In this document: positions 11,601 through 25,077 of the stretch, one piece after another | Numbering within the stretch: position 1 is the stretch's first letter | How the letters are laid out: every line of letters starts with the position of its first letter | Origin: Otis tarda | Taxonomy: Eukaryota > Chordata > Aves > Otidiformes > Otididae | DNA: 64,000 nucleotides | Assembly: GCA_026413225.1 (NCBI GenBank) | Contig: CM048553.1 | Span: 101,394,690-101,458,689 of the forward strand | Direction of reading: 5' to 3' | Program-made: the position numbers and the translations under genes | The notes under the pieces: model-generated | Database searches by the model: none | Told to the model about the DNA's origin: nothing | Seen by the model: the letters and a program-made list of their open reading frames with translations, nothing else

Positions 11601-12965
11601 TAAGGAGGACCAGCATGAGGATTTATTTTTGTGGCACTCCACAAACAAGGTATCCACCAGTTGAAGAGCAATTTTAAATCACTTTTCAGGGGATACATTG
11701 CTCTCTGCAACTGCTTTTGGAGAATTTATCTTACAGACAACAATGTTCAATGATGGCAGAAAAATCCAGGAGAAAAACAATGAATATCTACCCTTTATTC
11801 ATATTCTCAATATCCTTTACATCTCCTTTAAACTGTCCAGAACCTCTTTATACATGAATTTAATTCAGAGAATACCAGTAAGCTACTGCATGACAGACCC
11901 CAAGTACACAGTATGTTTAAAAAAGCTCCTTGAAAGCTATGTTAAAAAAAAAAAAACCAAAACAACAAAAACACACCCACAGACAAAACCCCCAAAAAGC
12001 AGAACAGAATGCTATTTTTAAAAATTTACTGGTATTTAGTACTTGGTTTTATCATAGGTTTCAGGCACTCAGAAAAGATAGAACAGTTTACCATTTTGGA
12101 TAAATCACCTGGGAGATCTGACAGCTTCAAGGAATAAGAAGTAAAAGAAACTCTTAAACTTTTATACACCATCACAGAATATGAGGAAATAATATATTAT
12201 CCTGTGTGGATCAGTTTTTGCTCTCCATGATCTGTGCTTGAATTTCTATCCCTGTATCTTCACCTGAGGCAAGAAACCAGAAAAACAAGGCAAGCTGCAT
12301 GGATCATGCCAAGAAGGGGGATGCTACATTCAGGCAAGTAACTCAGTGGTTCTTATTAACTGAATGAAATGGTCTTGTTCTTTACTCTATTTGGAAATAC
12401 GCTGGAAACCCCAATTTTTTGTAGTTGAATGAGTGGTACCCATGGAGTCATGCCAACAGGTGTATCAATTAGTAAGAGAAATAAATAGCGCAATTTCTCA
12501 AGGTATATAATGACCCACATGTATTTCTGAATGTTCAATAAAATTTGTATATGTAATTACAGATTTTTACGTGTACTTTAGATTTGTACACATAAAAGTA
12601 GAACTTCATATATTCAGATAAGCACTTAGTCAAATAGTACATAAACAGTCTATATGAACTCAAAAACCTAAGTTTTTAAAGTCTCAAAATTATAGGAAAA
12701 GTTGCTATCCAAATCTCATCTGTCAGGATCTTGTAATTAGCAGGTCAGCGTCAGAAACAAGAGCATAGAGGAAAACACAGAACTGCCCACAAAGTGATAG
12801 TTTTCTATGAACAAGTAATCTTTTTTTTCCATGTATCAAAAGTCTAAATTCTTGGGAATTTCTTCAAGTCCATCATTCATGGATGTCTGCTGATTCTGAA
12901 GGGTCCAGACTGGGGCGCTGATAACTCTCTTGCATGACTGCGCGCAAGGGACTCAATTTAAAAGA

Positions 12966-13140
12966 AAGTATCTGGCAGGGCAGAGCCTGGTGTGGAAGAT
13001 ATCCAGTAGTCTGATAGGCTTCATGCCCTTTGTGACAAGATGTCAGGTTCAAGTAAATATCTGGCAGGGCGAAGTCTAGTGTGGAAAACATCCAAATATC
13101 TGAAAAACTTCATGCGCTCTGTGACAGGACGTCAAGTCCT
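12966..13140. repeat. Diverged tandem duplication, period 89 bases
   Basis: Unit 1 begins at 12969 (tatctggcagggcagagcc) and unit 2 at 13058 (tatctggcagggcgaagtc). Both continue through tggtgtggaa or tagtgtggaa, a -catcca- or -tatcca- step, ctga, cttcatgc, a -ctttgtgaca- or -ctctgtgaca- step, and end in gtcaggttc or gtcaagtcc. The copies differ at many positions, so the duplication is not recent. No repeat family was recognised, and only two units are clear. Confidence 0.85.
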
Positions 13141-16100
13141 AGAACTCTGCGTAGGAAAGCTGGGGTTTTCTGCTGACTCATTTAGCAGCCAAATGAAGCA
13201 GGTCTTATTACTTCCAGCTAACGGTTATGGTTATTCTTCTTAAGTTTAAAAAAAAAAAAAAAAAATCAACGCTATTTCAGAAGGTTAACAAGTCATGCGT
13301 AATCACCCAGTCTGTGATGCTGAGAGCACTGTGACCCACTGCCTTCTACTCCCTGCTGACCCCATGTGTTAAAGAAGGATATGGCTATTTTATGCTCCAC
13401 CCTCATGAGCACTTGTAATTAAACTGGGAAGAAAAACGCATACATTTGGCATACGTGGCTCCTTCCTCCTCATCTTCAACTGCGAGCAACTTGGCAGATT
13501 AGAAAATGCAAACTTTTTCTCTTGAAAAGAGAAACCAAAAGAGGCAAAGGAGGACAATTTTGCCTTCACTAACAAGACAAGAACCAGAGTAACACAGCAA
13601 GACTATCATGGTAATTCACGGAACGTAAAGACTAACATTAAGTTTTAAATTTCGGAGAATTACTAGCCTTTCTGCCTTAAGTTTGAAGGTGGAGAGTTTT
13701 TTTACAATTTTCCATGTAACTATCAGGTATGCTTCTTTATTATTTATTAACTTTTCAACTTTGCCATGGAGACGTTTTGTTGCTGAAGTTCAAAACCCAA
13801 CATTTTCAAAAATTAGTTTTATGTCAATATGCAATCATCAGTGCAACAAAACACAACCTTCTCTTCTAAAAATACCTCATCTCATTTTTACTGTTACTTT
13901 TACTGCTATCAATGAAGCCAAAGTGCCCAACGAAAAAAAAATGAAGGGAGAAGACAAGAACTTATATTAGTGGAACACCTGTGCACAGCTTGCACTGAAG
14001 GTAGACTTCAGTATCACAGCAGCCACTTTTCCTGACTTGCTTTGAACAGGATGACAGACAACAGGATTGTCAATGCGCTGTTCAATGACCTGCATCAATC
14101 TCAAGAATAATTTACTGCTATATCAGACAGATCATTATGGATGAGTTGCACACTATCAATCAATTGACTGTGTTGTTCCTGCATATTCCTGCATCTATCA
14201 CCCAGAAGAGAGAGAAAACCCTCCACATATTCTTCTTGCTTTCTGCCACCAATCTATGTCGCTCAAGATGTGAAAGAATTATTAGCCACATAGCCATAAA
14301 GTAGTAGCAGTGGGCACAATTACCTCCTTTTACGTATTCCGGCAGAAGAGACTTGGGTACAAAGGAACACAAAACTAAATAAAACAGAAAACATCCTCTT
14401 CTGTTCCACTCAAGCTGGCTTGGAGAGATCTTAACATCCAAAGTTGCCAAGCGCTCTCACCATCCCTCTTTTAAGAGACGTGTGTTATAACGTAAACCAT
14501 CCAGGACAGAAATTTAGTCTGTCACTGCAAGGACTGTGGCAAAACAAGAAAACACTGGCAGTATTTACATTATTTTCTTCTCCTTGAGGGAACTCATATA
14601 TTTGTAATTTAAGTTTCCTTTAAGTTAGCTATAGATCCATTCTGAATTTTATTGGTTTGAGGGTCTTGTGGTGGTTTAGGTTTTTTTAAAACACAAAAAG
14701 TACCCTGCAATAGCAGATGCGTGAATAAGCCCAGTCCAGACAGTGATAACTGTTACTAACATAAAGGTGAGAGGAAACGCAAGAGTGCAACTGGGAACTT
14801 TTAGACTTGAAGATACAACAAAAAGCCGCTCACATGGCATACAGTGAATATGGTACAGTTCACATGCACTGACAACAGTTTCCAGAGATCATAGGCTTTG
14901 ACTTACCAAAGAAGGGAGAAAGCCATTGGACTGTTTAGTGCAACTCTCTGCTGAAATCAAGACTTAGTTACTTCAAAAGAATCTTAATGTATGGCTCAAA
15001 GCATAGGCTGGATGGCACAAATAAACACTAGCGCAGACAAATATCTCAGTAACTGATGTGGCATAATATTATACATAAGAAATATAGTTTGGACCATATA
15101 AAGCACTGCCAATATACTTTCAGATGCACAAGAATAAAAAGTGACAAAGGGAGCCCCAAGCATGATCCATTTCACAATGCCATAACAAAATACCACCAGA
15201 AGGTCCTGTCTGCTGTTTCAAGCCATAACAGCATACAAACCAAGAGAAACACTCGTCAGCTTAAAGTAGAGGATTTCTCTGAAAACAAGAAATGGATCTT
15301 TCCTTACAGTACCCTGTGGCATCTTAAATGAACAATGGAGACTTTCAAGCAGTGGCATCCCCTCACTGCCCCCGCCTTCCAAACATCAGGAAGGCTCTAA
15401 AATTCACAGCAAAATACCATTTATGAAGAGACTAAAAACTAATGAGCAGTGAAACAGGTCAGACAAAAAAAAAAAAAGAAAACAAAAAACCAAAGTGTAA
15501 TCAATTTTAGGAAATGCATATCTTTTAATTCTCCCCAAACACCTATGCTTAGAAATGAAACTGAAGTTATTCATGCACCATTACTAAAAATAACAATCTC
15601 CTTCAACAATATGCTGCTGAGTATTCTTCTCAAACAAAACAAAATGTAATAATTTTTTGTTGTTGTTTTAAACCTGGCTTTTCCTACTGAATGTGAATTC
15701 ATCTACTGTCCATCTAAATATCCACAACTCTGTTATGGAGTAAAAAAACCCCAAACCATTGACTAGTAAAAAAGGGAAATAAATAGGAGACTGTTTATTA
15801 TACAGTAAATTGTTAAACTGATAACTGTAAGTAATCAAATGGCTCTCTACTTATTTTGTTTGCTTAATGAGCGGACTAAAAATAGCTGAACAGCAGCAAA
15901 AACTTTAAAGTCAGAAGGTGCTCACTCTGACAGGAAATCACCTTACAAATACATGAGAAAATTAGTACCGCTACAAGAAATGTTTGTTTCAATATCCAGA
16001 GAAGTTAATGAATGTTAAGTGATAATGGTAGACAGCAGCAGCATGTAATTAAATTTCTAAACACACCTTACCAAATCACTTCTAAGCTAAAAGAATCACA

Positions 16101-17061
16101 TGTCCTATTAATTTTCATTGGTTATCAAACATCTGTAACTGTCACCTCTAACAGGTGTTTGGTAATCTAACAGCTGCACAAAGTACTAAAAAAAAAAGAA
16201 AGAAAAAAACCAAACAAACCCAAACAAACAAACAAAAAAACCCAAACAGAATCACAATGTGTTTTCTGTAGTGCCACTATCAACTTTTCAGCCTACCACA
16301 ACGCAGAACCTCTTTGCCTAACTTCTGAAACGCAACCCTATGCTCAGTGCTGGGAGTGCCTTGCATCTAAGAGAGAGCACTGTCAACACCCCGAAACAGG
16401 AACCACCAGAGAACACAATTGTTATCCTAAATGAAGCTGCAGGAATGCTTTAAGTGTAAATGAAGCACCTATAAGCATCGTGACCCAAAAGAGCACCTAC
16501 CCACCTTGCCACCAAGAAATTGTTTATGCCCTCTCTTTCCTCACAATACGTACAACCAACATTACCATAACTCCAGCCCCTCCCTTTCCGATTCCCTCCC
16601 TTTCTTCAGACATTGGTCTGTCTCTCTACGTACGATCCAGTTCATCTCCTAACATGGTCAGGGCTTCAGATACAGAATTTCATGTAGTACACATCAGTTC
16701 CACATATCGTCACCTCGCGTCTGGAAGGAGACAGCAGGATGAACAGACTGATGTCTGAAGTGGGAAGTTCTTCAAAGTAGATTCAGCCTTTTGGGAAACT
16801 CAGATGAACCACATCTCTAAGTGCCCTGAGAGAAGTTTTGAAATATCCAACTTTCTGCAGCCAGTTTGTACAGAGCTTCCTAGTGATTCTAAGCAGCAAA
16901 GTCTCTGTCTGCTGAAAGTGCAAGAAAAAGCCTGTAAGATGATCTCAAAATAAGGACATTTCAATGAGTTTCTACTTAAAATAAGAATAGAGTCAGAGTC
17001 AAACAAATATACTTAATTTTACTCTTTTGTTTTTCCCAAACAAAAAGTCACTTTTGATGTA

Positions 17062-17155
17062 GCTCCTTGCAGGGGCGTTGGACAAGATGACCTTTAAAGG
17101 CCCCTTCCAACCCTAAACATGCCATGATTCTATGGTTCTGTGATTCTGTGATTCT
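17062..17155 (+). mobile_element. CR1 LINE 3' end, about 94 bases
   Basis: Starts gctccttgcaggggcgttgg, continues through the CR1 3' signature (gacaagatgacctttaaagg, ccccttccaaccc) and ends in the octamer tail gattctatggttctgtgattctgtgattct. It is extremely 5'-truncated and has no coding content. It lies about 125 bases upstream of a second CR1 3' end in the same orientation. Confidence 0.93.
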
Positions 17156-17280
17156 TCCTAACCGCTCAGAAATTACACTGCAGACGGAATTACCAGGCTT
17201 ATGCAGAGCTTCTACAGGAAGAGCTATCTTGAGAGTGAAATCTTTGTCATCAAAAGAATCTACTCTTGCCTGCCTTTAAA

Positions 17281-17673
17281 GGAGAGAGTTGGGGCTATTC
17301 AGCCTGGAGAACAGAAGGCTCCAGGGAGACTTTACAGTGGTCTTCCAGTACCTCAAGGTGGCCTACAAGAAAGATGGGGAGAGGCTGTTCAGTAGGGCCT
17401 GTTGTGATAGGACAAGGGGTAATGGTTTTAAAATAGAGAGAGGTAGATTTAGAGTAGATATTAGGAAAATTTTTTTTACAATGAGGGTTGTACAGGTTGC
17501 CCAGAGAGGTGGTGGATGCCCCATCCCTGGAAACATTCAAGGCCAGGTTGGATGAGGCTCTGAGCAACCTGATCTAGTCGGGGACGTCCCTGCTCCTTGC
17601 AGGGGGCGTGGACTAGATGAACTTTGAAGGTCCCTTCCAACCCTAACTATTCTATCATTCTATAATTCTGTGA
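17281..17673 (+). mobile_element. CR1 LINE, 5'-truncated, frameshifted ORF2 end
   Basis: Begins ggagagagttggggctattc and runs to the tail attctatcattctataattctg. The frame from 17289 shows the CR1 ORF2 C-terminus: LFSLENRRLQGDF, FQYLKVAYKKDGERLF, RACCDRTRGNGFKI, VDIRKIFFTMRVV. After that the frame is wrong. Against the copy at 3266-3715, about 11 bases (the HWN region) are missing near 17491, which shifts the rest so that REVVDAPSLE reads in another frame. It ends ccctaactattctatcattc and is non-functional. Confidence 0.95.
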
Positions 17674-20600
17674 AATTAAAACAAATCTAAAGATAGTTAC
17701 TGTGGGCTAGAAAACATAGAGGGTCTGCAGTAGCAGTGCCACCATATATAACTCAGTCAATTCAGCAGCTACAGTGCCTGTGGTCTTTTGCAAAGATGCG
17801 AGGTATGAAGAAAGGAATGAGATGAATACATTGGTCACTATCTGACGACTGAACCACTCAGAAGTCATACACAATCAGAAGACATACACAATTCTTATTG
17901 ACAGTTTACCCAAAATTTGAAAACGCTGCTGGTGATAGATGGTGGCTGGAGCTAAGACTCTGCAGTTTGCTTGATCTGTGAGAGCAGTGAGAATCTTGCC
18001 CTCGGCCTTTGCTTGACATAGAAAAGCAAGTGCTGGTTGATTTGTTTATTCCTGAGACTTAAATTCAGCTGTAAAACATATCCTTTTTGCCTTACATCCA
18101 GACATTCCACAAGACTGCTTGACTTAAGGTAGAAGGCAAAATACTTCAGAATATCTGTTTGCCAAAGTAGCTGCAACTGCATAAAAACAGTAAAACTATG
18201 ACAGGAGGACCTGATCTGTAACCATCAGAAGTACCACGCAGATGAATGAATCTTTAACAACTGTGTGGTCAAATCAGAACAGACTGGTTCCAGCCAAGGG
18301 GAAAAAAAAAAAAAAAGGAAAAAAAAAAAAAAAAAAAAAAGGAAAATTCTTTGGATCATATTGGTTTCAGTCCACAAAAATGCATCTGGTACTTGTACAC
18401 ATAGGGGGAAAAAAAAAGAGGACACCCACCTTGGTTCTGGCTTTTCTTGTCCAAGGGCTCTCCAACATGGCCAGCACTACCTCAGAGACTAAGAACCACC
18501 AAACACTGTGACATCAGACCAATGATATTGTATGCCTAACATTTGGCTAGTATGTTTGTTTAATGCTTGATTTTTCATTGTTAGAAGACATTTTCATTAG
18601 CTGTTGAGCATAAATAAAAGCTTGGAGTTTTCAATCCCCACTGGCATCTCAATCTCTCCAGATACTCCCATCACAGCCATCCCTAACTGTCCCCAAAAGC
18701 TGAGAATTGCAACAACTTCCTCCTCCTAGCACTGAAGGAAGAGGAGGCTGGCTGAAGAAAGTAACAGGGATTGTTAGAGGAAACCATGATATGCAGACCA
18801 GAAAGACTCTTATGCACTCTACAAGTACTATAGATCTACAAAACCCTCTCAAATGACAGCATGGAATGTATAGCGTGCAGACGATATTAACAGCAGCATG
18901 GAAGTCTATCCAAATGAGAATTTCAGGTGGTAACAGTGGCGTTACTCCACTTGTCCCATGAGCAAATGGTAACACCTCTCACCACTTCAGCCACAGGCTC
19001 ACCAGGAGAATTATTAGTCACTAAAGCTGCCAAACACAAAGTCTGGCATTTCTTAGGTTTGCCTTTTATGTCCAGCAGGATCGACTTCAAACACAGAAGT
19101 CCAAAGCCAGGACTGCAGGGACTAATAGAATAGTAACCTGAGATATAAATGTTATTGAAGCAATACAGACAATTAAAAAATCCCACTGAATTTTGCACAA
19201 AAAAAAAAAAAGCACCATTCTTGCAGTTCAGCATGGATGTTGCGTGCATTAGGTATGAAGATTGTCATCAGTCTGGGAAAACCAAAGGAATATAGATTAG
19301 ACAAATCAGTAGAGTCATAAAAATGATATCTGCGACACAGCAGATGATGTTCTCTGGCAAAGAATATTCCAATCCTAGCCAGCAGTTGAGATAAACTCTG
19401 ACCCTTTCCGGCCACAAATCAAGCACGAGAGAGATGGGAACTATATAGGTGCCCAATGGAATTAAGAAAAAAAACATATTTGATCTCAAGGGTCTACATA
19501 TACTTACACACACAATGCGTGTACATATGAACAAGCAAGTGAAGGAGAAATCAGTTTTGTTGCAAAGAAAAGCCTATAGCATGCTATCTAAAACAAAAAG
19601 GAGAATTGATAAATTACCTGCAAAGAGGCAATAAAAAGAATGCGGCTTTTTCTGAGCTTGCCAACCAAGTTTCTGAGGTATGTTACTAACAGGATAAATT
19701 ACAGGACTTCAGTTTTTATATACAAAGTGACAACTTAGTCCAACAAAGAGACATAAACCGCGTCTCTTTAAAAGAAAAATTATTTTCAGTCTCAGTGGCT
19801 TTCTGAAATGAAGTTTCAATTGAAGGGCTTTTCCTTTTCTGATCCTTGCTGTCATTGCAACCACACCCCCTTATCTCAAGAGGTAGCACAAAATGACGGG
19901 ATCCCTACGACTTTCGGTAGGAGCAGAACCTGACAGCAAAGGTGACACAGGTACCAACACACGCAGTACTCCTTCATTTTATTCACTATTGCATCACATT
20001 TTGATTTTCACGAATGTATTCCTGTTAGAGCACTGAAATTTAATAAATATGTTCAAAACTGAGTTATGTGTGCACAAAAACACTTAGGTTTCCAAATGAC
20101 CACCTCAAAACACTGTATTTCCTGGAGGCTGCTCACAGCTATGGAAAAGAACATGCAACCACCACAACTCTCTGCTTAGCTTTGTAACACAGGGCAAGTA
20201 AAATGGCTCTCACTTCGGAGCAAATGCAGCTCCCCACTGTTCGACCCGTGAGACCCATGTGCCACAGGGGCTCACTGCACTCTACCCAGAGGAAGGCTGA
20301 GTTGCCATGGGACAGATTTCAGCCAAGAAAGTCCTCAAATTTTAGGCAGCTTAAATGATGTTCTGCCAAGACTATACAAAATGCTTTCTTATTTAGTATA
20401 AACATAAATAAGCAAACAAAATTAAAAAAGCTGTTACATTTCTTTACAATTTCTCAGATTAGCAGAATCCTTAAAATCATGATTTATGACACAAAATATC
20501 TGTATCTGGACAGGCTTAGAGACAGAAATAGTCTGATCTGCATGCAACTTTTATAGTACTGAATAGTAAGGCAATGTTATGTGCAACACATAGCCAAACG

Positions 20601-22645
20601 GATGGATGGAATTGATTTTATAAAGAGTTACAAACAAAATAGTCCAAAATATTAACCAATAAACACATGCCTGGGTGGAAATGCCCTATTATAAAATTAC
20701 TGTAAAGATCCTCAAACTGTTTAGGGGAGAAAAAAGTCTAATTTTCCACATAACCTGACAGTGCAGAGTTTTCCGATAATAAGATCCAAGGAACTTGTAA
20801 ACCCAAGGCTCTAATTTTCTTATGGCGACTGTGTAATATTTTGCAGAGTAAAATTGACTGAGATGGAAGCTATTTTGCATGGTACAGTGGCGATGGCTAA
20901 CAAACGAGAGTTTTGTGGGCTGAATGTTAGTCCCCTGCCTCATCTGCCACCCCTAATGACAGCAGCCACCTGCTGTTTTATTGTCACAGCTGGAGCCAGT
21001 TCACACTCCTTGGTGCTGAGCTCTGCCCATGAGCGCCAAGCTCTCGCCTCGCCTCATTACTTTGATGAACTTTTTATGGTCAGCACCCATGAAGACCTCA
21101 TCTAGGACTATACAACCTAGATCGGCTTCAGGGAGTGCTTCCAGCTAGCATGAGGTGATAATACACAGTGACACCGCGGCTGCTACTGACTGTCACTTAG
21201 TCAAGTCACCGTACTACACCTCTGGCTCTACAGGGCCCTCAACAGGTAAAACGCCACGAAGTTCTCCTGTATCATAAAGTTCACTCTTTTTTTCACATTG
21301 CGATATAGAGATCATATCCTACCAGCAAAATTTAGCTTTTCAAAGATAGATATTAAAATTAAAAAATGTATCATGCTGCTTCCTACGTAGAACTACAGAC
21401 AAGAAATTTCTGTGTTCTCTAGACATAAACCTGCTGCCTTCCTAAAAAAATATCCTGGCGTTAAAGCAAGCAACGATGAAAAACATATTATGGCTTGATT
21501 AATACCACCAAATAGGAAAAAAAAAAAAGTTACATGCATTTTAGAAGAGAAGGATTGTTTTAACTTAAGGAAAAGAAAGCACAGAAACAAAAATCAAGCC
21601 AGTCAAATAAAATTATTACCCAAATGAATCCACAGTGGAGAGTGATCTATGATATCACCCTACTCTCCAACCCCCCTCCACTTACATGTTCATTAGATAT
21701 GATAATATACCAAATCAAGATAACAACAAAGCAAAGCTTTTTACATCTTTTTACTTAATCAGAGCAATCTTTTACTACTTTGTGCTTATTTAAAAGCAAA
21801 TAAAGTAATCCATTCCTTTTCAATTTTTTTTTTTTTGTTCTAACAAATACTCAAAATCTCCTGTGCTTGTATACATTTTTAAACTTCATCAGAAATTTTT
21901 TTTATTGATGCAATTAAAGCAGACTGTTTTATGCTCGATCACTGAAATTTAACCCCAGGTTTACTTTCAGCAGTAGAATAATCTTTTCGGTGTCAACAGG
22001 GCTTTACATTTGCCTATATTTACATATATCATTAAGATTAATATATGTGCTATTAATAATAATTTCATTAACATGCTGAAATCATCAAATAACATTTTGA
22101 CTTTTGAATGGCTGTAGGCTATTATAAGCCTAAAAACCAGAACATTTTCAGTATTCATTGTGTAGCAATCCAGCTGATCAGTTTTGACAAATTCATGCAA
22201 TGTTATAAGCCATTAAACTTCATTTAGTTTCATTTAAATATTCCACGTAAAAATAAAAAGCAACTGTCTTTTCTGTACAGACAGTATCATTTCCAGTAAA
22301 TACCAGGATCCTCCAAAAATAAAACTGTTTTTTTTTTTTAATTTTATTGAAATGTTATTATATTTCTCATAAATAGAGTTTTTGAACTAATACTATTGAG
22401 ACCACTGACCTAGCGAGACTTGAACACCTCTCATGTGGTTTGGTGCCATTCAGCTCCTCCTGAAGAGGGACAGTGCTGCGGATACCCTGCGCTTCACATA
22501 AGACCCCTACAACAGGTGGAACCTTAAAAATGTTGCTGAGCACAGACATTATCCTACATTTCTGAGAGTTTACTTACGCAAGCTCTTCTTTATTAGCACT
22601 TTTTAAGTGTGACCTAAATTGCAGTTTAAGAACCAGAAAAAAATA

Positions 22646-22695
22646 ATGATTCAATAAATCATTTCCATCCATGATTCAACAAACAATTTCCATCC
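22646..22695. repeat. Adjacent tandem duplication of 25 bases
   Basis: Two copies lie head to tail, 22646-22670 and 22671-22695. Each begins ATGATTCAA and ends ATTTCCATCC or CATTTCCATCC. They match at 22 of 25 positions, differing at unit positions 10, 14 and 15. Confidence 0.9.
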
Positions 22696-23105
22696 TTTCG
22701 AAAGCTGAGCACCTCCCATACAGTCCTGAAAAATATTCAAAAGAACTGGAGGACACACCGAACATCACGTAACAGGGGCCCAAAATGTATGAACAATCCT
22801 GTTAAACATAACTGACACCGATTTATCTACCAACACAATTTCAACAAGCGTTTGTCTTCTGCACAACAAGTTCAACAAGAGGACTTCTCGTGAGGCACAG
22901 TGACATATTGATCACATCATTTGGAGAGCCCAACAACAGAAGAAAAAATTGCTTTTAGAAGAAAAAGGAATTCCCTTCTTTTGACTAGATGCTATATCTG
23001 TCAAACACGTAATTTGTAGGACTCATTTTGTACCCTTAAAAATAAAACATCAAAGACATAGCTTGATCAGTGCAGGCTTGTCCATTATGAAATGGACAAA
23101 CTGTC

Positions 23106-23140
23106 TCAGTAGAACAATCAATGGTTTCAGTAGAACAATC
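23106..23140. repeat. 14-base direct repeat, period 21
   Basis: TCAGTAGAACAATC occurs exactly at 23106-23119 and 23127-23140. Confidence 0.9.
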
Positions 23141-25018
23141 TCATAATGGTGCTGGTAATTAAATAACAATGTCTGGGAGCTTTTTTCCTTTTATTTTTTT
23201 TAATAGTAGTGCGTCAGCTGTAGTAGGCGTATTGCATGCTTTGTGATATGTCACACTTAATACCACTAAAAAGTTTCTTTTTTATCAATCTGTAACCCAC
23301 AGCAAAACTCTAAAGCCATAATTAGGTAGGTATTTATTCTCCTGTTAGAAAGGATTTTCTTAAAGGATGTATGGCTATCCAGACAAGCTATATTTGCTCA
23401 TTGCCTCACAAGAATTAGCCTGCATGCACGTACAACTATTTGGAAATATTCTTCCTTTGCAACACTGTGTTGTCTTGGCATTATGAATGTGTTTTAGAGT
23501 TGTATTCTAAAATATAACTTCAATTTACCCAGCACTTACAGTTCACTGGTCTGCAATTCTTAATATCCCTCTATTTTCCACTGGTTTTAATTTCAGTCAC
23601 TATTATTTAAAGTTCATTTTCCATACCCTTTCAATTGTGATTTTTTCCCCCACTGTGACAACAAACATCAGTGCCATTTCCGATGGTGACTTTTACTGGA
23701 GTAGGAAAAAAATCAAACTTTTAAAAGAGAAGCTATCAGAAAATCATCAGACAGTAACAACTTGTGGTCAGTATCAAGATGAGCTGCATGTGAACAGACA
23801 ATCTGGAGGTGACAGGATTTGTATCCAATTACTAATCCCCTGAGCCATTCAGCCCCCTGAACGATAAATTTCTATAAGCTGATCCCTTAACCCATCATCA
23901 GCTGGTCATGCCACTGCATACCAACAGTAATGGCGAAAAGTGAAACACCTCACATTTGCTATTTAAATCTCCATGATACAGAATACCTACGCTGGAAAGT
24001 CCGCAGAGCTCTTTTCTCATAGACTACATAGAATTTTTGAAAATAGATTGTATGAAAATGGGAATAAGCATATGAAATTATTTGGCTTAACATAAATAAT
24101 CTGTCTTCTGCACTTATTCCAAGCACACAAAGAAGCTTTTCAATGTACATATTTTTCCTTGTACTGAACAGAAATACATGTCGATCTCTGCCGGCTGTTA
24201 AAAAAAAAGATATTCGTATGAAAGATACCAGAGACATTGCTGAGGAATTGTTCACCCTTTAAAAAATATTATCTCTGTAGTGCTGTCAGTGCCAGTGTCA
24301 GGTTGGGCAATTAGCCAATTAAGTGTGAATAAGATCTGCCAAGAAGCTATTTTATTTTTGCCTCAGAATATTTGTGTATCTATCTGTGAGCTGGTGTGTG
24401 TTTGTGTTCATGCATCAGTGGAATCTAGTTGTTCATGCCAGGTTTTCTTATCACACTTTTCTGCCTCTTTGAACTTGCACATTCCTGCAATACAAAACGG
24501 ACACGTGTCTGCTGATAATGTCAACATACTTACGTTCACAAGGAGAGATCTTGTGTAACTAGATCCAAAGCAGCCTTTTTTTTTTCTTTCATTACCTGAC
24601 CCTGTCTGCTTACACAGTACTAGAAGGAGCCGTTCATGGGAAGAACTCCAATACCACAAGCACCTCTAGGAGATGTTAAAGGACAACAGATGTGGAAGGA
24701 ATTAGCATTAGGTTACAATATCCCTGGCTAAATACTCTCCTATAAACTCCATTTTTACCTGTTATCTGAAGGAAATTCTCACTTCTCATAGCCAACCAGG
24801 TTCAATGGGGTGCTGAGAGCATCCTGTTATCTCTTTAATTTAGATCTTACTATGCTTTAGACTCCTGCACATACTTCTAGGAAATTCCACTTGGAAATAT
24901 AAGTAGGTACAGAATACATCTAACACACTCTGACTAGGGCTACTACCCAGAAAGTGTGCAAACACAAACCAGATTTCTGTTGCCTTGTCCAGAGTAAAAA
25001 AAAAACCTCTAGATTTTC

Positions 25019-25077
25019 TTTTTTTTTTTTTTCCCTTTTTTTTGGGGGGGAGGGGGCGGGGAGGAGGAAAGGCAGGG
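25019..25077. repeat. T-rich tract followed by guanine runs (possible G-quadruplex)
   Basis: A long T-rich tract runs straight into G7-A-G5-C-G4 at 25044-25061, then AGGAGG and a further GGG at 25075-25077. This satisfies the usual four-tract G-quadruplex pattern on the plus strand. It is the only such guanine cluster noticed in this part of the window. Confidence 0.75.

Larger units (their letters stand above)
7549..17061. other. Presumed upstream intron, first part
   Basis: Long AT-rich stretch next to the acceptor side of the zinc-finger exon. Notable contents are a motif-dense stretch at 8280-8660, poly-A tracts at 9882-9900 and 13248-13265, a tandem duplication at 12966-13140 and an A-rich (CAAA)n-like run at about 16187-16250. 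A possible cryptic exon at 11536-11599 on the minus strand is discussed in the findings. Its reading frame does not fit the known exon. No other gene was recognised. Confidence 0.6.

Noticed and set aside
18300-18343. Poly-A run as a tail of a retrocopied gene
   Set aside because: The sequence upstream shows no recognisable coding or SINE sequence. Treated as a simple repeat.
20854-21105. 83-codon plus-strand frame in a GC-richer stretch
   Set aside because: No known motif and no supporting splice or promoter signals.
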